Shown in pieces: positions 49,305 to 62,409 of a stretch of DNA of 64,000 nucleotides (positions within the stretch are counted from its first letter, which is position 1; each line of letters opens with the position of its first letter). The translations under genes were made by a program, and so were the position numbers. The stretch is from contig NC_037253.1 in the NCBI RefSeq assembly GCF_000002425.4, positions 18,120,407 through 18,184,406 on the forward strand, written 5' to 3'. This DNA comes from Physcomitrium patens (Eukaryota; Streptophyta; Bryopsida; Funariales; Funariaceae). Under the pieces are notes generated by a model. It did no database searches. It was not told the DNA's origin and worked only from the letters and a program-made list of their open reading frames with translations.

Positions 49305-52300
49305 GTTTGTTAAGAGTCATGATTTATTGTTCTTATCTTATTTTAGAAGTGAGTGGATTACTCCAATTCTATTGTTGTATTTTGAAGGTTATAGATTATC
49401 CACCTTTGAACAAAATATTTAGTTTTTTAATAATATTTTTTTTCTTAAAAAAAGCAGATTATCCCTCTTTGTAGAAATTTTTATTTGACATTAGAGGTTG
49501 CAAATTACCTTCTTTTAATTTGACTTGTAGATTTGTCAAGTTGTTTGAAATAGAAGAAAAATTATGGATGCTATACTTGGCAAAAGTGAGAATAGATTTG
49601 CAACCATTACAAATCTTCACAAACTTGTCAACATTCTTAAAATGAAAATATCATGCATCACTAGTGCCAATTAAAGAAACACTAATCCTATGCCTATGGA
49701 AAAGTTCAAAGTTTGGATCATGAAGTTGTAGAGTTAAAGGAAGCAAGTAGATCAATCTTAGAATCAAATCAATGAAGTTTTTTTTTTTACAAGTATAATG
49801 TGGACAAGGATTAGTATACATGAGAAGTTTGATGGAATAAGATCAAAATTTCAAGGATTTCTATAACAAGTTAAGTTTTATCTAAGATTGTATTTCTTCT
49901 AATATTGCAGTGGATTTACTCAAGTTGGATTCATAGGTATACTTGTTTTGGAAGTGATCTCTCTTGATTTGCATCCTTGATAGAAAAGGATTGATAATTC
50001 CTTTATGATTTGAATTTAGTTCTAAAAGTGTTTGCAGCTACATTTGAAAAAAGTAATTGAAAAAGAATAGCAAAGATCAAGCTCTTATCTTTATAATAAG
50101 GATTATAGTCAACTACTATATATACTGCTAAATTCCAAAACCACACTTGCAATATAGATTGGAATAATAAAGCCCTTATCAATCAATTTTGATATGGGCT
50201 GAAGGACAACGTCAAAGATTTGTTATTGACAATACCAAAAGTAAAATCTTTGAAACAATTTATTACTCAAGCCATTGCATGCAACAATTGATTATTAAAA
50301 AGGCATAAAGAATAAAGATTTGGTTAGAGAGTAACAAGTTAAGTAATGATGATAGCTCCTAAGTTTATAGAAACTTATTCATTAAGGTCAGAATCAATAC
50401 AAATTGATATGATATGTTTTAAATCTTTTATTGAGCAAGAAAAGACTCATTGTTGTCATGAAGGTTTATACCTATATTGTAGAGAATTCAAGCACATTGC
50501 TTAATATTATCCAAAGAAACAATAAAATTACAAAATGAAAAGCATGGTTTCCAAAGAGGAGGATGTATTGGAAAATGAATCTCTCCAACTACAATAGAAA
50601 TCATATAGTTGAAATTTTATGCAACTTTTAGTAAAGATCCTATTCTCTCATTAGATCCTTCATATTGTTTTATGATAGAAGTTTGTTTAGGTCCAAAAAA
50701 TCACAAAGTCTTAGCCTTGTTGGATTCAAGAGCCTTAGTCTGGTTTATAGACAAAGATTTTGTCAAAAAATAAGATATATTTTTAGTTAAGAAAATCAAA
50801 CCTGTACATATAGAAATAATAGATGGTTGTTTATTTTTTTCTAAAGGTATTATATATAAAAATATTCCTATAAAAGTAGAAATTAATGGTCATAATAGTT
50901 TAGTAGTATTTAATATGATTAAATCTCTTTTTAACTTAGTTATTTTAGAATTATTGTAGTTAAAAAATTATAACCCCCAAATAAATTAGATTTCTTGTAA
51001 TCTTGATTTTTTTCTATAGTTTAGTCTAAGATTTTGTTAGGTAAGTAGAAACTTATAAGATTAATACATCAAAACTATTATTGGTAAATTCAAGAATTTT
51101 CATGCATGCTCCAAAAGAAGGATCAATTTTTGTTATATACACTACATCTATTATTTATAGAAAAAGATTTCAAGTAGTATTCCATGTTAATATTGAGATT
51201 ATCAAGTCATCTTTGAAAAAAAGAATGCAGATAGTCTTTTAAAGCATCATCTTTATGATTGTTCTATTGATCTTGAAGAAAGAGCTCAATTATCATTCAA
51301 ACCAATGTATAGCCTATCACAATATTAATTGGCTACACTTAAAAATACATTGATGAAAATTTGGCTAAGAATTTCATATGCCATTTTAAATCTCTAGCTA
51401 GGGCTTTTATTTTATTTGTAAAGAAAAAAGATGGAACTTTGTAAATGTGTGTAGACTATCAAAGATTCAATAAGATCAACATCAAGAATAAGTACCTTCT
51501 ATCCTTAATTTTAAGACTTCATGATCAATTCAATCAAGCAAAGATCTATACAAAAATAGATCTATGATGAACATACAATTTGATATACATTAAAGAAGGA
51601 AATAAGTGAAAAATTGCATTTTGAACGAAGTATGGATATTTTAAATATAATATTATGCCTTTTAGATTTACAAATGTGTCAGCTACTTTTCAACATGTAA
51701 TGAATGATGTCTTTTGTAAGTTTCTTGAAAATTTAATTATTTTTTATATAGATGACATCATAATCTACTCTAAGAATAGAAAAGAATATAAAGTTAATAT
51801 TTGTCATGTATTACAAAAACTAAGAAATGGAAGATTATATGCCAAGCTGGAAAGATATATATTATATACTATTCAAGTTGATTTACTAAGATACATCATT
51901 TCAAACAATAGTCTAATGATGGATACTAAGAAGGTCTAAACTATTATAGATTGAAAGATCCCAAAAACAATCAAAGATGCGTAAATTTTTTTGAGATTTG
52001 CCAATTATTACGAGATCTTTATAAAAAAAATAAAAAAAAACTCAAGTTGTAGAGCCTTTTATATATTTGATATGTAAAGACAAACTTAAGTAAAGCAAAG
52101 AAGTTGAAACATCTTTTGAAGCCTTAAAAAAATATTTATTTTTATACCAATTTTATATTGCATTGACTTTGCTATTCTTCATAGAAACAAACACATCAAA
52201 CTTTGCTATGGATGTTGTTTTGTCACAAATAAGAGCAGATGACAAGCCTCACTCAGTAGCTTTTCATTCTAATGAATTTTTAATAGCCAAAATTAACTAT

Positions 52301-52394
52301 AAGATTAATGAAAAAGAGTTTCTTATAATTGTAGATTTATTCTAAGAATGGCGTCATTATCTAAAATATAATTCTAGTTTAGTCACCATTGTCC

Positions 52395-53715
52395 TGTTGT
52401 GACATGATTATATGATAAAAATATGACTAAAAATATTTTTTAATTAATATTCTATTATATTAATTCAACAAGAATTCAATATATTTTATTAAGGCTTTTA
52501 TGGAAGCTTCTTAGCCTATTTTCTTGTCTTAATAGCAAGTAGATAAAAATTAATTAGTATTTTTACCTCCTAGGATATAGAAACTCTTTTATTACCTTAG
52601 AAAGATCATAAATTGATAAAATCACATTAAAAGAGACAAATAATTAGTATAGTTGATACTAAGATTAAGTTGAAGATAGGATTGGACTAAAAAATCCTAA
52701 AAATGGATTAAATTGATACCCAAGGTTCGACCATTTGTGAGACATGGTTGAAATCAGACCTTTGGCCACTAAAATGACCACTTAGAGCAAAATAGGAATT
52801 TATTCGAAGATCAGAGATTAGAAATTGAGAGTTAGGTTAGAACTTATTTCAAAGACGTAAGATTAGTTTTGGTAGGATTTGGGAAGAATTAGCAATTGTT
52901 ATTGGAAGTCAAGGTTTGTATTGGCAATTTGGGATTTATGCAATAAAATTAGGGTTAGCACTTTGAGATAGTTCATAAAATTGGTTCTACATCTACAATT
53001 CAAATTTTAAAAGTGCTTGGATAATTAGGTGTTCTAAGTGTATACAAAATTTTGTAATAATCTAATAGTGAAATTGAGAGATATCTGAGTTTTGATTCAA
53101 GTACATATTGGAAGTTGGCAATTTGGAGTTGAGTAGGGTTTCTATGATATTTAGAAATCTATTAGTTGGATCAAGGTAAAATTTGGCACGGTGTTGAAAG
53201 ACTTGAAGATCAAGTTGCAAATCAATTTTGAGTTAAAATTAATGGTTGGAGAAGGAGAAATCACTGCTGGAATTTTTGCTTTACCTTTCAAGTTGGGGTC
53301 CGAGTGACATCAGTGCAGTTTTTGGAGTTTTTTTCACAATCTGTAAGTTGGATTTGGCTGAAAATTCTTGAGTATATAGAAGATTTACATTGAAAATTGC
53401 ATGAAAAATTTCACATCAAGTGAATGGTCAAATTAGAAGTTACAGCTTGTCAATGCTCATTAATTAGGTTTTGGGCTTACAAGAAAAATCTAAATTGATT
53501 AAAATTAATAGTAATAATGTAATTAAGGTTTATGTGTCAATGAAGCTACTAAGAAGAGTGTATTTTAGCACTTTTGAATTGGTATTTGGATTATATTCTT
53601 CTTATATGGATGAAATTTATTAGGATTTTTTAGATATTTGTGAAATACAACCTCTCCTTCCACACTTAGGTGTCTAGTGCATTTTTAAGCAAGACAATAC
53701 ATAATACAATATTGT
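52395..53715 (+). mobile_element. Solo LTR (G2 family) inserted in gypsy G3
   Basis: A block of about 1.3 kb without coding capacity begins TGTTGTGACATG and ends near CATAATACA. It separates RNase H sequence of G3 from its continuation (KNLKYFMPLHIF, about 53.73 kb). It is the direct-strand counterpart of 16321-17642, which sits at the end of a gypsy G2 internal region. It is therefore best read as a lone LTR left after recombination. The exact right end and target duplication are unclear. Confidence 0.72.
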
Positions 53716-54949
53716 GTATATGAATAAAAAGAACCTCAAGTACTTCATGCCGTTACATATTTTCAATAATTTCCAAGCTCATTACAAGATGTCTTTATCA
53801 AGATTATTTATCAATCTAGAAAACAACAAAGTTTGTTAGATGTTTTTTTTAAATGTTCTTATTTTGAATAAAAAGAATGCAATGCAGATTTTGATCAATA
53901 AAGAATGATTTTCTTAAAGCCAAAGAATTTTCATCTTTAAGTAATAAAATAAATATTGATTATTGATTCAACCTTTATTAAGAAAATTTAATCAAGTCTG
54001 TCTTTCGATCCTCTTGTTAATAATATCAAGAATAATTTTGTTAAATCTCATGATACTTTTAAGTTTGAATTCAAGAATAATCTATTATATTTCAAGGGAT
54101 GATTATATATTCTATAAGGCAAAGCACAATTATATATACTTTAAACTTGTCATGACTTTCCAGCAACTAAAAATTTTGATTACAAATAAATTTTTGAGCT
54201 AATATCAAGAGATTTTTGATGGCTTCAAATATAAAAGGAAATTAAAGACCTTGTATAATCATGTGATATTTTTTTAAGATAAAAAATTATTTGTCTTCAA
54301 TCTTATTGATTTTTCTAATAATTACTTATTTTAAAACAACCATGGATTTTATCACAAATCTTCTATTTTAAGTTTGTATGTTCTATATTTGTAATAGTAG
54401 ATCATTTTATCAAAATGATATATTTTTTAATATATAAAAAATATATCACAAGTAAAAAAAAAAATAGCTATTTTTTTAATAACATCTTCTGCTATCATGA
54501 ATTACATAAATATATTATATTGAATAGGGAGACTCAATTTCTATCAAGATTTTGAAGAATATTTTTGAAGATTCTAAAGATGGATATAAAACTCTCTTCA
54601 ACTTTTCATCTTCAAGCTGATGGGCAAACAAAATAGATGAATCAAGTTTTGGAGCAATATTTAAGGTGTATCATCAACTATCATGAAGATGATTGGACAA
54701 TCTTTTTATCATTGATAAAATTTGTATATAATAATTTGATATATTCTTCTATTTAACAACAATCAAATAATAAGATAGTCTACTTATCTTGATATGAGAC
54801 ATTATTGATGGTTGAAAGGACTTATCAATCATCTACAAAGAGAACAAAAATTAAAATATGTGGCAAATATAATTTGCCGCATTTTGGATTTTTTCAACAT
54901 ATAATGACTATTCCTCATAGAACTTGTTCCTAGAAGGAAGGAGGGATAA

Positions 54950-55478
54950 TGCCATGAATACATTTATTTATTTTAATATTTATTTTTATGATTAAATAGA
55001 AGTAGATAAAAATAAATTTATTACATAATAGTTTTTAGAGAAGCTTTCTAGAAGCTTCATAGATGTTGTTTTAATTTTGCGTGTGTTTGTAATTAATTGA
55101 TAGACTAAAAACTTGATTAAAAAATTAATGATATACTAATAGATTGCAAAATAAGCTAACTATGTAGCATCTATATAGAAAACTTGCCTTATAAGTTAAG
55201 ATGTATGTCTTGCAAAGTCAACATGTTTTGGAGATCTTATAGGCCATTGTTATATAGTTCCTAGTTATATAGTATATATAGAAGCAAGAGTAGAGCCTTT
55301 TTTACTCTTATGAATGCCTTTCTAGTCCTTAGTCTTGTTTCAAGACTTTTTAGTCTTCTTATCTTTAGAAATAGCTATTCTAGTTTAATATTATATTAAC
55401 TTTGAGTGATTTTTTAGTCTTTTTAAGTAACATAAGAGTGTATTAAAATTTTAGTTATTTGAAGTTCATATCTTTGAT
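54950..55478 (+). repeat. LTR shared by G3 and the adjoining gypsy copy G4
   Basis: Starts TGCCATGAA after a purine tract. It carries the family blocks AGCTAACTATGTAGCA and TATAGTATATATAGAAGCAAGAG, and ends about TTTGATT. It is the 3' LTR of G3 and lies immediately 5' of another internal region of the same family. Confidence 0.82.
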
Positions 55479-57150
55479 TCCTTCTCAATATCCTAATGGA
55501 TTTACTTAAGTTGGATTTATTGAAGTACTTCTTTTTGGGAGTACTCTTTCATAGTTTGCCACTTTGATGGAAAAAATTTACAACTATTTTATGATTTGAA
55601 TTTATTCTTAGAAATATTTATGGCTAGATTTGAAAAAATTGGTCAAAAAAGTAAAGCAAAAACCGAGCTCATGTTACTATAACAAGGATCATGTTCAACC
55701 ACCACATATGCTACTAAATTCTAAAGTCTTACTTGCAACGTGGATTAGAATGAAAAAAACCTTATCAATCAATTTTAATATGGATTAAAAGATAATGTTA
55801 AGATTTATTATTGACAATGTTGAGGATAAATCATTGGAGCAATTTATTTCTTAAGCCATTGCATGCAACAATCAACTCTTTGAAAGATGGTAAAAACAAA
55901 TATTTGATTGGAGAAGTACAAATCAAGCCATAATAATACCTTCTATTTTTTTAGGATCTTATTCATCAAAGTCAAAGCATATGCAAATTGACACCGAATA
56001 TTTTAAATCTCTTACTAAGTAAGAAAAGACTTATTATTGTTAAAAAGATTTGTGCTTATATTATAGAGAACCTAAGCACATTGCTCAATATTATCCAAAA
56101 AAATAATTCAATCACAAAATGAGAAGCATAGTTGCCAAAAAAGATGAGTTGTCAAAAAATAAGTCTCTCTAACTACAATAGAGACAATGCACCTAGAATC
56201 TTGTATAACATCTAGTAAAGGTCTTATTCTTTCTTTAGATGTTTTACCTTATTTTATAATAGAAGTTTATTTAAGACTAAAAAATCACAAAGTCTTAATC
56301 TTGTTAGATTCAAGAGCCTTAGTCTATTTTATAGATGAAGACTTTGTCAAAAAATAAGATATATCTTTAGTTAAAAAAATCAAACTTGTACACATAGAAG
56401 TAATAGATACTCATTCATTGATTTCTAGAGATGTTATATATGAAATATTTTTTTAGATATAGTAATTAATAAATATAATTATTTAATAATATTTAATATA
56501 ATTAAATTTATTTTTAATTCAATTATTTTAGGATTATCATGGCTAAAAAAAATATAATCCTCAAATAGATTAGATTTCTTATAAACTTAGTTTTTCTTGT
56601 AGTTTAGTCTAAGATTTTGCTACGCAAGTAAAAATCCATCAGATTAATACATCTAAACCATTATTGGTAGATACGTGAGCTTTCATACATGCCATAAAAA
56701 AAAGATCAACTTTTACTATATATGTCATGCCTATTATTGAAAGAAAAAAGATTTCAAGTAGTATTTCAAGCAAATATTAAGAATATGAAGATATTTTTAA
56801 AAAATAAATGCATATATTCTTCCAAAGCATTGTTTCTATGATTGTTCTATCAATCTTCAAGAAAGAGCTCAACTATCATTTGTACCAATTTATAAAGTAT
56901 CACAAAACAAGTTCATTGTATTTAAAGAATATATTGACAAGAATTTTGCTAAGAACTTTATATACCATTCTAAACCTCCAATTGTGGCTCCTATCTTATT
57001 TTTAAAGAAAAAAGATAGATCTTTGTATATGTGTGTAGACTATCAAGGACTCAAAAAGATCACCATCAAGAATAGATATCTTCTATCTTTAATTTTAAGA
57101 CTTTTTGAATAATTCAATCAAGCAAAGATCTATATAAAAATAGATTTATG
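55479..57150 (+). mobile_element. Partial Ty3/gypsy fossil (G4)
   Basis: Same family as G1 and G3, in the same direction, directly after the LTR at 54950-55478. Remnants of gag (55.5-56.2 kb), protease (56.2-56.56 kb) and the start of reverse transcriptase (about 56.86-57.15 kb; YMCVDYQGLKKITIKNRYL) are present. It ends where the minus-strand copia piece begins. Incomplete and broken, with many breaks. Confidence 0.82.
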
Positions 57151-59044
57151 AAGATAATCCAAAATAAAGAGCTTTGCTATTTAGAAGAAGGTTATCCAAT
57201 ATAAACTATTTAGGTAAGAAAGTTGATTGATTCAAACTAATAATATTTATAATTACAGATTAAAATCGTAATTGTAGAACTTCTATATAGATATTATATC
57301 TAATGTTAAAAAAAATAATTGGCCTTGCATTGATGAGATTATATAAAATTCCTACCTTATTGAAGATGTTTCTATTCTTCCTTTTTAACATCCCATTTTG
57401 TTGTGATGTACAAACAATGGTCAATTGATAAATAATTCTATGGTTTTGTAAATACTTGGTAAAATCTTGTAATATGAATTCTCTCCTTTTGTCAAAATTG
57501 AGCAACAAGATTTGATTAGAGGTTTGTCTTTTAACTATCATGTAATTTTTTTAAAACATATTAAGAAACTAGTACTTTATGACCATAAAATAGATTTAGA
57601 TTAGTTTTGGAGAAATCATCAATGAATATTATAAAGTAACAAAAGTGAGCTAGGAATTTGAGTAGTAGATGCTCACATACATAAGTATATATAAATTACA
57701 AAGATTTTATGGCCCAATTTGATGCCACCTTAGAAATTTGATTTCTAATTTGTTTACCTCAATAACAGCAACTACATAATTGAATTTTGCTAAAGAAGCA
57801 AGAAAGTCTTAAAATTAAGTCATTAGTTTGAAGATATTTAAGGCTCTTATAGTTTAAATGTCTTAATCACAAGTTCCAAAGAGAGGTGAGAGAATCAGCA
57901 AATTTATTAATCATAAAGGTTTTTAGTTTAAAGAGTTCTACATTCTACCTAAGTGACTCTATTTTTTACAATTTCAATTGTATTAGTATCAAAAATGTGT
58001 GTAGCTAGTTGTTTTAATTGTACAAGCCATTGTCATGATCTTATCTACATTTTCTTATGATTCTATGTGATTTATTAATGGAGATGAAAATATATTATTT
58101 AGATCCAAAACTACCAAATTTTCCAACATCTATAATTTATCCAATAAACAAAATGTTCCTTGAAAGACCAAAGACATAGCAAACTTCTTTGAGTGTTTTT
58201 ATTTTTTTAGCAAGCATGGATAATTTTTTTGACTCTTGTTGTATAATAATATAGATATTTCTCCTAGTTGTAATTATTGTCTTGCTAAAGAAGTGATCTA
58301 TCTACTAAAAGATAAAGTAGTCTGTAAGAAAGTACTTGAAGTATTGAAGTCCAAGATCCATTTCCTATTGGCTTGATCACTAAGTGTTAACAATTCAAAA
58401 GCTTCTAGGATGCTTTCATCACTTTGTAAGTTAGGTATAATAGTGTCTCTATAGTATTCTTTTATAATATTAACTCCATAGTTGTTATGGATTATTAGTA
58501 TAGAGGAAAGAATACTAAAATTTCTAAAAATAAGATGAATGTTGAAGTTGAAGTTGGTATATTCTAATTAAAAAAATCATATTGGTAAGTACTCAACAAA
58601 TGTTTGAAGTATGTTCTTTCTTGATGCATTGATAACAAATGATTGATCCTTGTTTGGATCGTTATTAGTAATATTGAGATCCTTGAAGGCCACTTGTTCC
58701 ACCTCTATTCTATTGTTGTTGATACAAAAGTCCACATTGAAGCTTATTGTGATAAATATTTTGGATTTTCATGATGAGTGCTTCTTTGGCATATTCTTAT
58801 GACTTTTTGAGAGCAACATTAGTTTCTATCATATCCAAATAACTCATTAATTCTTCTAATGATGGTAAGTCCTTCTCATTTTGCATATATATTATTAATT
58901 TTTGAAACATTTTGGTGGATAATTGAGAATTTCATAAACTATAATTACTAGACTCTACATCAAATTTATTGCTTTCAGATTCCTTGAAACATGATTATTA
59001 TATTGCATAAAAAGAAAAAATATATCTTATTGTTTGCTTATTTT

Positions 59045-59143
59045 CATGTATTTCTATCAATTCAATATAACAAAAATGATATTTGTATGATTCTAGGTTA
59101 TTTTGATATCGTTTTTGTTATATTGAATTGATAGAAATACATG
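59045..59143. repeat. 38-bp near-perfect inverted repeat
   Basis: Bases 59045-59082 and 59106-59143 are reverse complements at 37 of 38 positions, with a 23-base spacer. The unit GTTCAATATAACA recurs twice more just downstream (about 59144-59180), and TTCTAGGTTATTTTGATATC occurs at about 59091 and again at about 59201. Such regularity is striking among badly decayed neighbours. Confidence 0.9.
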
Positions 59144-59697
59144 GTTCAATATAACAAAATGTAAGGTTCAATATAACATGTAAACATTTTTTTGACATGA
59201 TTCTAGGTTATTTTGATATCTTGAATGTTAAGAATGGTATACCATAAATCTAGGAGTCATAAGAATATCTTTATTCTTCTCTTCCATTTACATTAAACAT
59301 CGACCACTACTGATATAGCAGTGATGTCTTCTATTCTTACTCCCTTCTCTTTGTTGTCATTGATGTTGTTTGTAGTAGAATTGTTCTCAAGTTCAATGAG
59401 GTCCCATATATCTTTTTTCCCCTAAATACTTTGCATCGTCATGGCCTAGTGTTTGTAGTTCTTGAGTTCTGTCAACATAGTTTCTTTAGAACATACATTC
59501 TCGTGAGTACTCATCATGTGCTATTTTGCAAATGTACAGATGCGATATAAGATTTCAAAGAAGGACAATGGTATGAGCATTGAAGAGATGATTTGAAGAA
59601 GGCTGGTAGATGCTATTGTATCATAAAAAGATAACTTTGATAGAAGAAACAATGTCTGTAGATGTTAATGTATCACAAGAAAAAACAATTTTGATAG

Positions 59698-59723
59698 AAA
59701 AAAACAAACAAACAAACAAACAA
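59698..59723. repeat. (AAAC)n microsatellite
   Basis: About six tandem AAAC units. Confidence 0.85.
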
Positions 59724-59835
59724 TGTTTGTAATAACAAAAGAAGTGGAAAGAATCAAACAAAACAAACTTCATAGAAGAACAATGCTCAAAAGCAAACTA
59801 GGCAGAATGGCAATTCTAATACCATGACAAACAAC

Positions 59836-62373
59836 AAGAGAAATCATTGTTCCAACAAATAGGACATCGATGATCATAAAAATGTAGACTGGTCATCTTC
59901 AGATTCATTAAAGCTGGATGGATTACTATTTGGAAATGATAAATATCGGTAGGGGACTGATAATGCCTTAGCTGCAGGGGCGTGCCCAATTAGAGTCTCT
60001 ACCCCAGTTTCAGCCCGCGGCAAAAACTGGCTCCCTCAGACATGGTTGGCTTCTTTGCTTCGCTTTCTGTGAAATTCCATCCGCTACGTGCAAAACCATC
60101 CGCATCAGCACCATTCGCTGTATAAACTTCACTGAGGTCATGTGGAAATGGGCTTCGGTGGATCTTTGCCTCTCTCCCGCGCAATGGCGCTGAAATTGTC
60201 CCATGCCGACGCAGAAATCGCATGTCTCGATGGGATAGCTTCAGAACCTGTTTCCAAGATGGATGCACTACTACTCTCATGGCAGGGTGTGGCGTCGTAG
60301 TCACTTGAATGCAGTGGTCCACAGTGGCGGCCAAGGCCGTTCTGTTTCGGCTTTTATCAGTGACGAAACGATAAGCAGTGACAAACACGTTTTTAAGGTG
60401 CTCGTAGCCTTAACTCCGATGTTGCAGCGACGTTAATGCGTGATGGACGGGTTAGTCAATGTGGTGATTTAACAGGCGTTTTGATAGTTTTTAGTGTTCA
60501 TAATTTCTTGGCTTGTGAAAGGACTTTTGATGGAGGTGTATTACGAGGGGATTTTATTCCGTCTCCCTCTGTGGCACAGTGCCAAGGGATTATTTATGCT
60601 TAAGTACTTGGAGTAGATGGGGCCGTTCCCATCAATGCGGAGCTCGTTAATGTACGCTTTGAGAAGGCGTGATTTCTGGTGCACGACCTGACAGGCATGA
60701 AAAATGACTCTTCAATCTCTTGGTTTTTCTGTTATTTTTTTATTTCTCTTTTCTTTTCTTTTCCATTGCTGCGACTGAGGGAAAGGTTTGGACCACACAG
60801 ACGTCTGAATGTTCAGAATGTTCAGAGCTGGGACCAGGGATGCCGTCATGATTTGGTGAGCATCATTCCCGATATGTCGAAGGTCATTTAGACGTCCTAC
60901 GAAGCTGCAAGAAAGAAAGCATCATTGTGTGTTCTCCCCATCTAGCTGGCAGCGGTTTCGTGACTAGGGTGGGTCCTGGAATGATGATTCGTGAATTTTC
61001 GATACCTGTGAGGATCGGCTCGGAGGGAGCGAAGAAGGGGTTTGAACGGTTAGTCCAATTTCTTGGATTGGCACGAGAGAGAAGCGCCTGGTTTGTCGCT
61101 TTTAGTGAAGCGTGCTTTTCGCTTCTGGACGCTGGAGATAACTTAATTTGGGTATGAGAGTTTATCTTCGAGGATAAGGTACTGTGGTTGTGAAAGATGT
61201 GTAGAGCAGTATCAGATTGCTGTTATGCTTAGCCTTTAGAAGAGATAACCCCAATTTCCAAGTAATTTGGGTGGGAAGAATTGATTCCATTAGTAGCAAA
61301 CCCCTTCTGGGATTCCGCTGTGGAAGGTGCTTGTGAACTGAAGATGGAGATCGATCGCTGTATATAACCTATGTTTACGAGTTTCTTTTGATACGATTCG
61401 TGAGTGTGACAGAAGTCCGGCCATTTCACAAGAGGTTTCAAATTCTGTGCCTTTCTATTATGACGCCGTACTTTTTTTGAATATGGTATGATGATCTGCG
61501 GCATATTTTTTTAGAGGCTTTGCTTATATTGGCCAGGGGAAGAGGAGATTGCTTCGCTTGGTGTGCGTTGGTGTAACCCAAGCAAATCGTGGCGAGGAAC
61601 CTATTTTCAAAGTAGTTCCATGTTGTCTTGTCGATTAGCTAAGAGTTTTATTGAATTTCTCTAGTTCGATCCGCCACTACTCGCATATGATGCTCAAGAA
61701 ATTATTGCACCTCTCGTTATACTTTTCATGTGATTCAAATCTGCAATTAACTTGTAACCTTGTGAGGTCAACATGTTAGACAACCATTACTTACCTGCAT
61801 TTTGACCTCTACTCAAATGAGAGGATGATTCCCGTTAGGCAGGACTGGATGTCTGTCATTGACAGGGGTTAGTTTGAATCGAATGAGGCGCTCCTTTGCA
61901 GCCGATGAAGGTCTGCTCTAATTCAGTTGAGGTTATATTTGTGGTAGCGATTGTAGAACCTGAACACTGGACGATCCATACATTTTCGATGCAGGATGTT
62001 CAAAATTGTACCAAGTTTTTGTTTCTTATTCATGATAGTCGTTTGGTTTTGATTGAGGAATGAGACGATTGACAAATCATTGTAGGTTTTGGGACACGAG
62101 GGTAAATTTACAAATTTGTCGTTGAACGGTCGTTGTCATGGAGTTGAGACTGACCTTATCAATTTTCTACTTCAAACAGAGTCCCACAAAACTGAACATA
62201 AGAACGCCCTCATTGAAAATCTAATTGCCATGAAATTCAGGCACGAAATATTTCATGGCATCTAGATTGGCATAGTATCTTTTGTTTGAATGTACAAGCA
62301 TTTTTACTGGTGCATTGATCTTTCTCAAGTCACTGTCTTCATGAGAGCTGCTACTGTAAAATTGCAACAGGGT
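59836..62373. other. Upstream region of the DUF676 esterase gene
   Basis: Composition becomes gene-like at about 59.98 kb. Minus frame 59999-60388 (129 codons) and plus frames 60679-60891 and 60927-61157 are open, but none shows a domain I recognise. The region may hold promoter, 5' UTR exons or a diverged gene piece. The frame ending at 61157 runs into a GTATGA donor-like string, weak evidence for a 5' UTR intron. Confidence 0.5.
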
Positions 62374-62409
62374 ATGGCAGAAAGAGAGAGGGTAATGAAG
62401 AGAATATGA
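62374..62409 (+). CDS. Upstream ORF overlapping the esterase start codon
   Basis: An 11-codon frame (MAERERVMKRI, then TGA) whose stop overlaps the main ATG as ATGA. Ribosomes ending here could restart on the main frame. Whether it lies in the transcript depends on the unknown transcription start. It may equally be chance. Confidence 0.4.
   Translation: MAERERVMKRI

Larger units (their letters stand above)
48872..55478 (+). mobile_element. Ty3/gypsy retrotransposon fossil (G3)
   Basis: Same family as G1. A partial 5' LTR (about 48872-49304) and a 3' LTR (54950-55478) flank remnants of gag (49.6-50.56 kb), protease (50.6-50.96 kb), reverse transcriptase (51.3-51.95 kb, with NLIIFYIDDIIIYSKN near 51.74 kb), RNase H (52.1-52.39 kb) and integrase (54.3-54.77 kb). 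A foreign LTR is inserted between RNase H and the following part. A purine-rich tract (GGAAGGAGGGATAA) precedes the 3' LTR. Old and broken, with many breaks. Confidence 0.87.
57160..59835 (-). mobile_element. Ty1/copia fossil (C3), minus strand, 5' half
   Basis: Read right to left: a decayed initiator-tRNA-Met primer-binding site (about 59811-59823), gag remnants (about 58.4-59.54 kb), a protease-region string (NRKWILDF, about 58.33 kb), the pre-integrase block, and an integrase core (57260-57541) with KYLQNHRIIYQLT and TSQQNGMLKRKNRN. No reverse transcriptase or 3' LTR is present before G4. Old and broken, with many breaks. A long inverted repeat sits in its gag portion. Confidence 0.8.

Noticed and set aside
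59999-60388. Minus-strand frame of 129 codons near the esterase gene
   Set aside because: No family resemblance, low-complexity-free but unlike any domain I know, and no supporting splice or promoter signals. Left inside the upstream-region entry.
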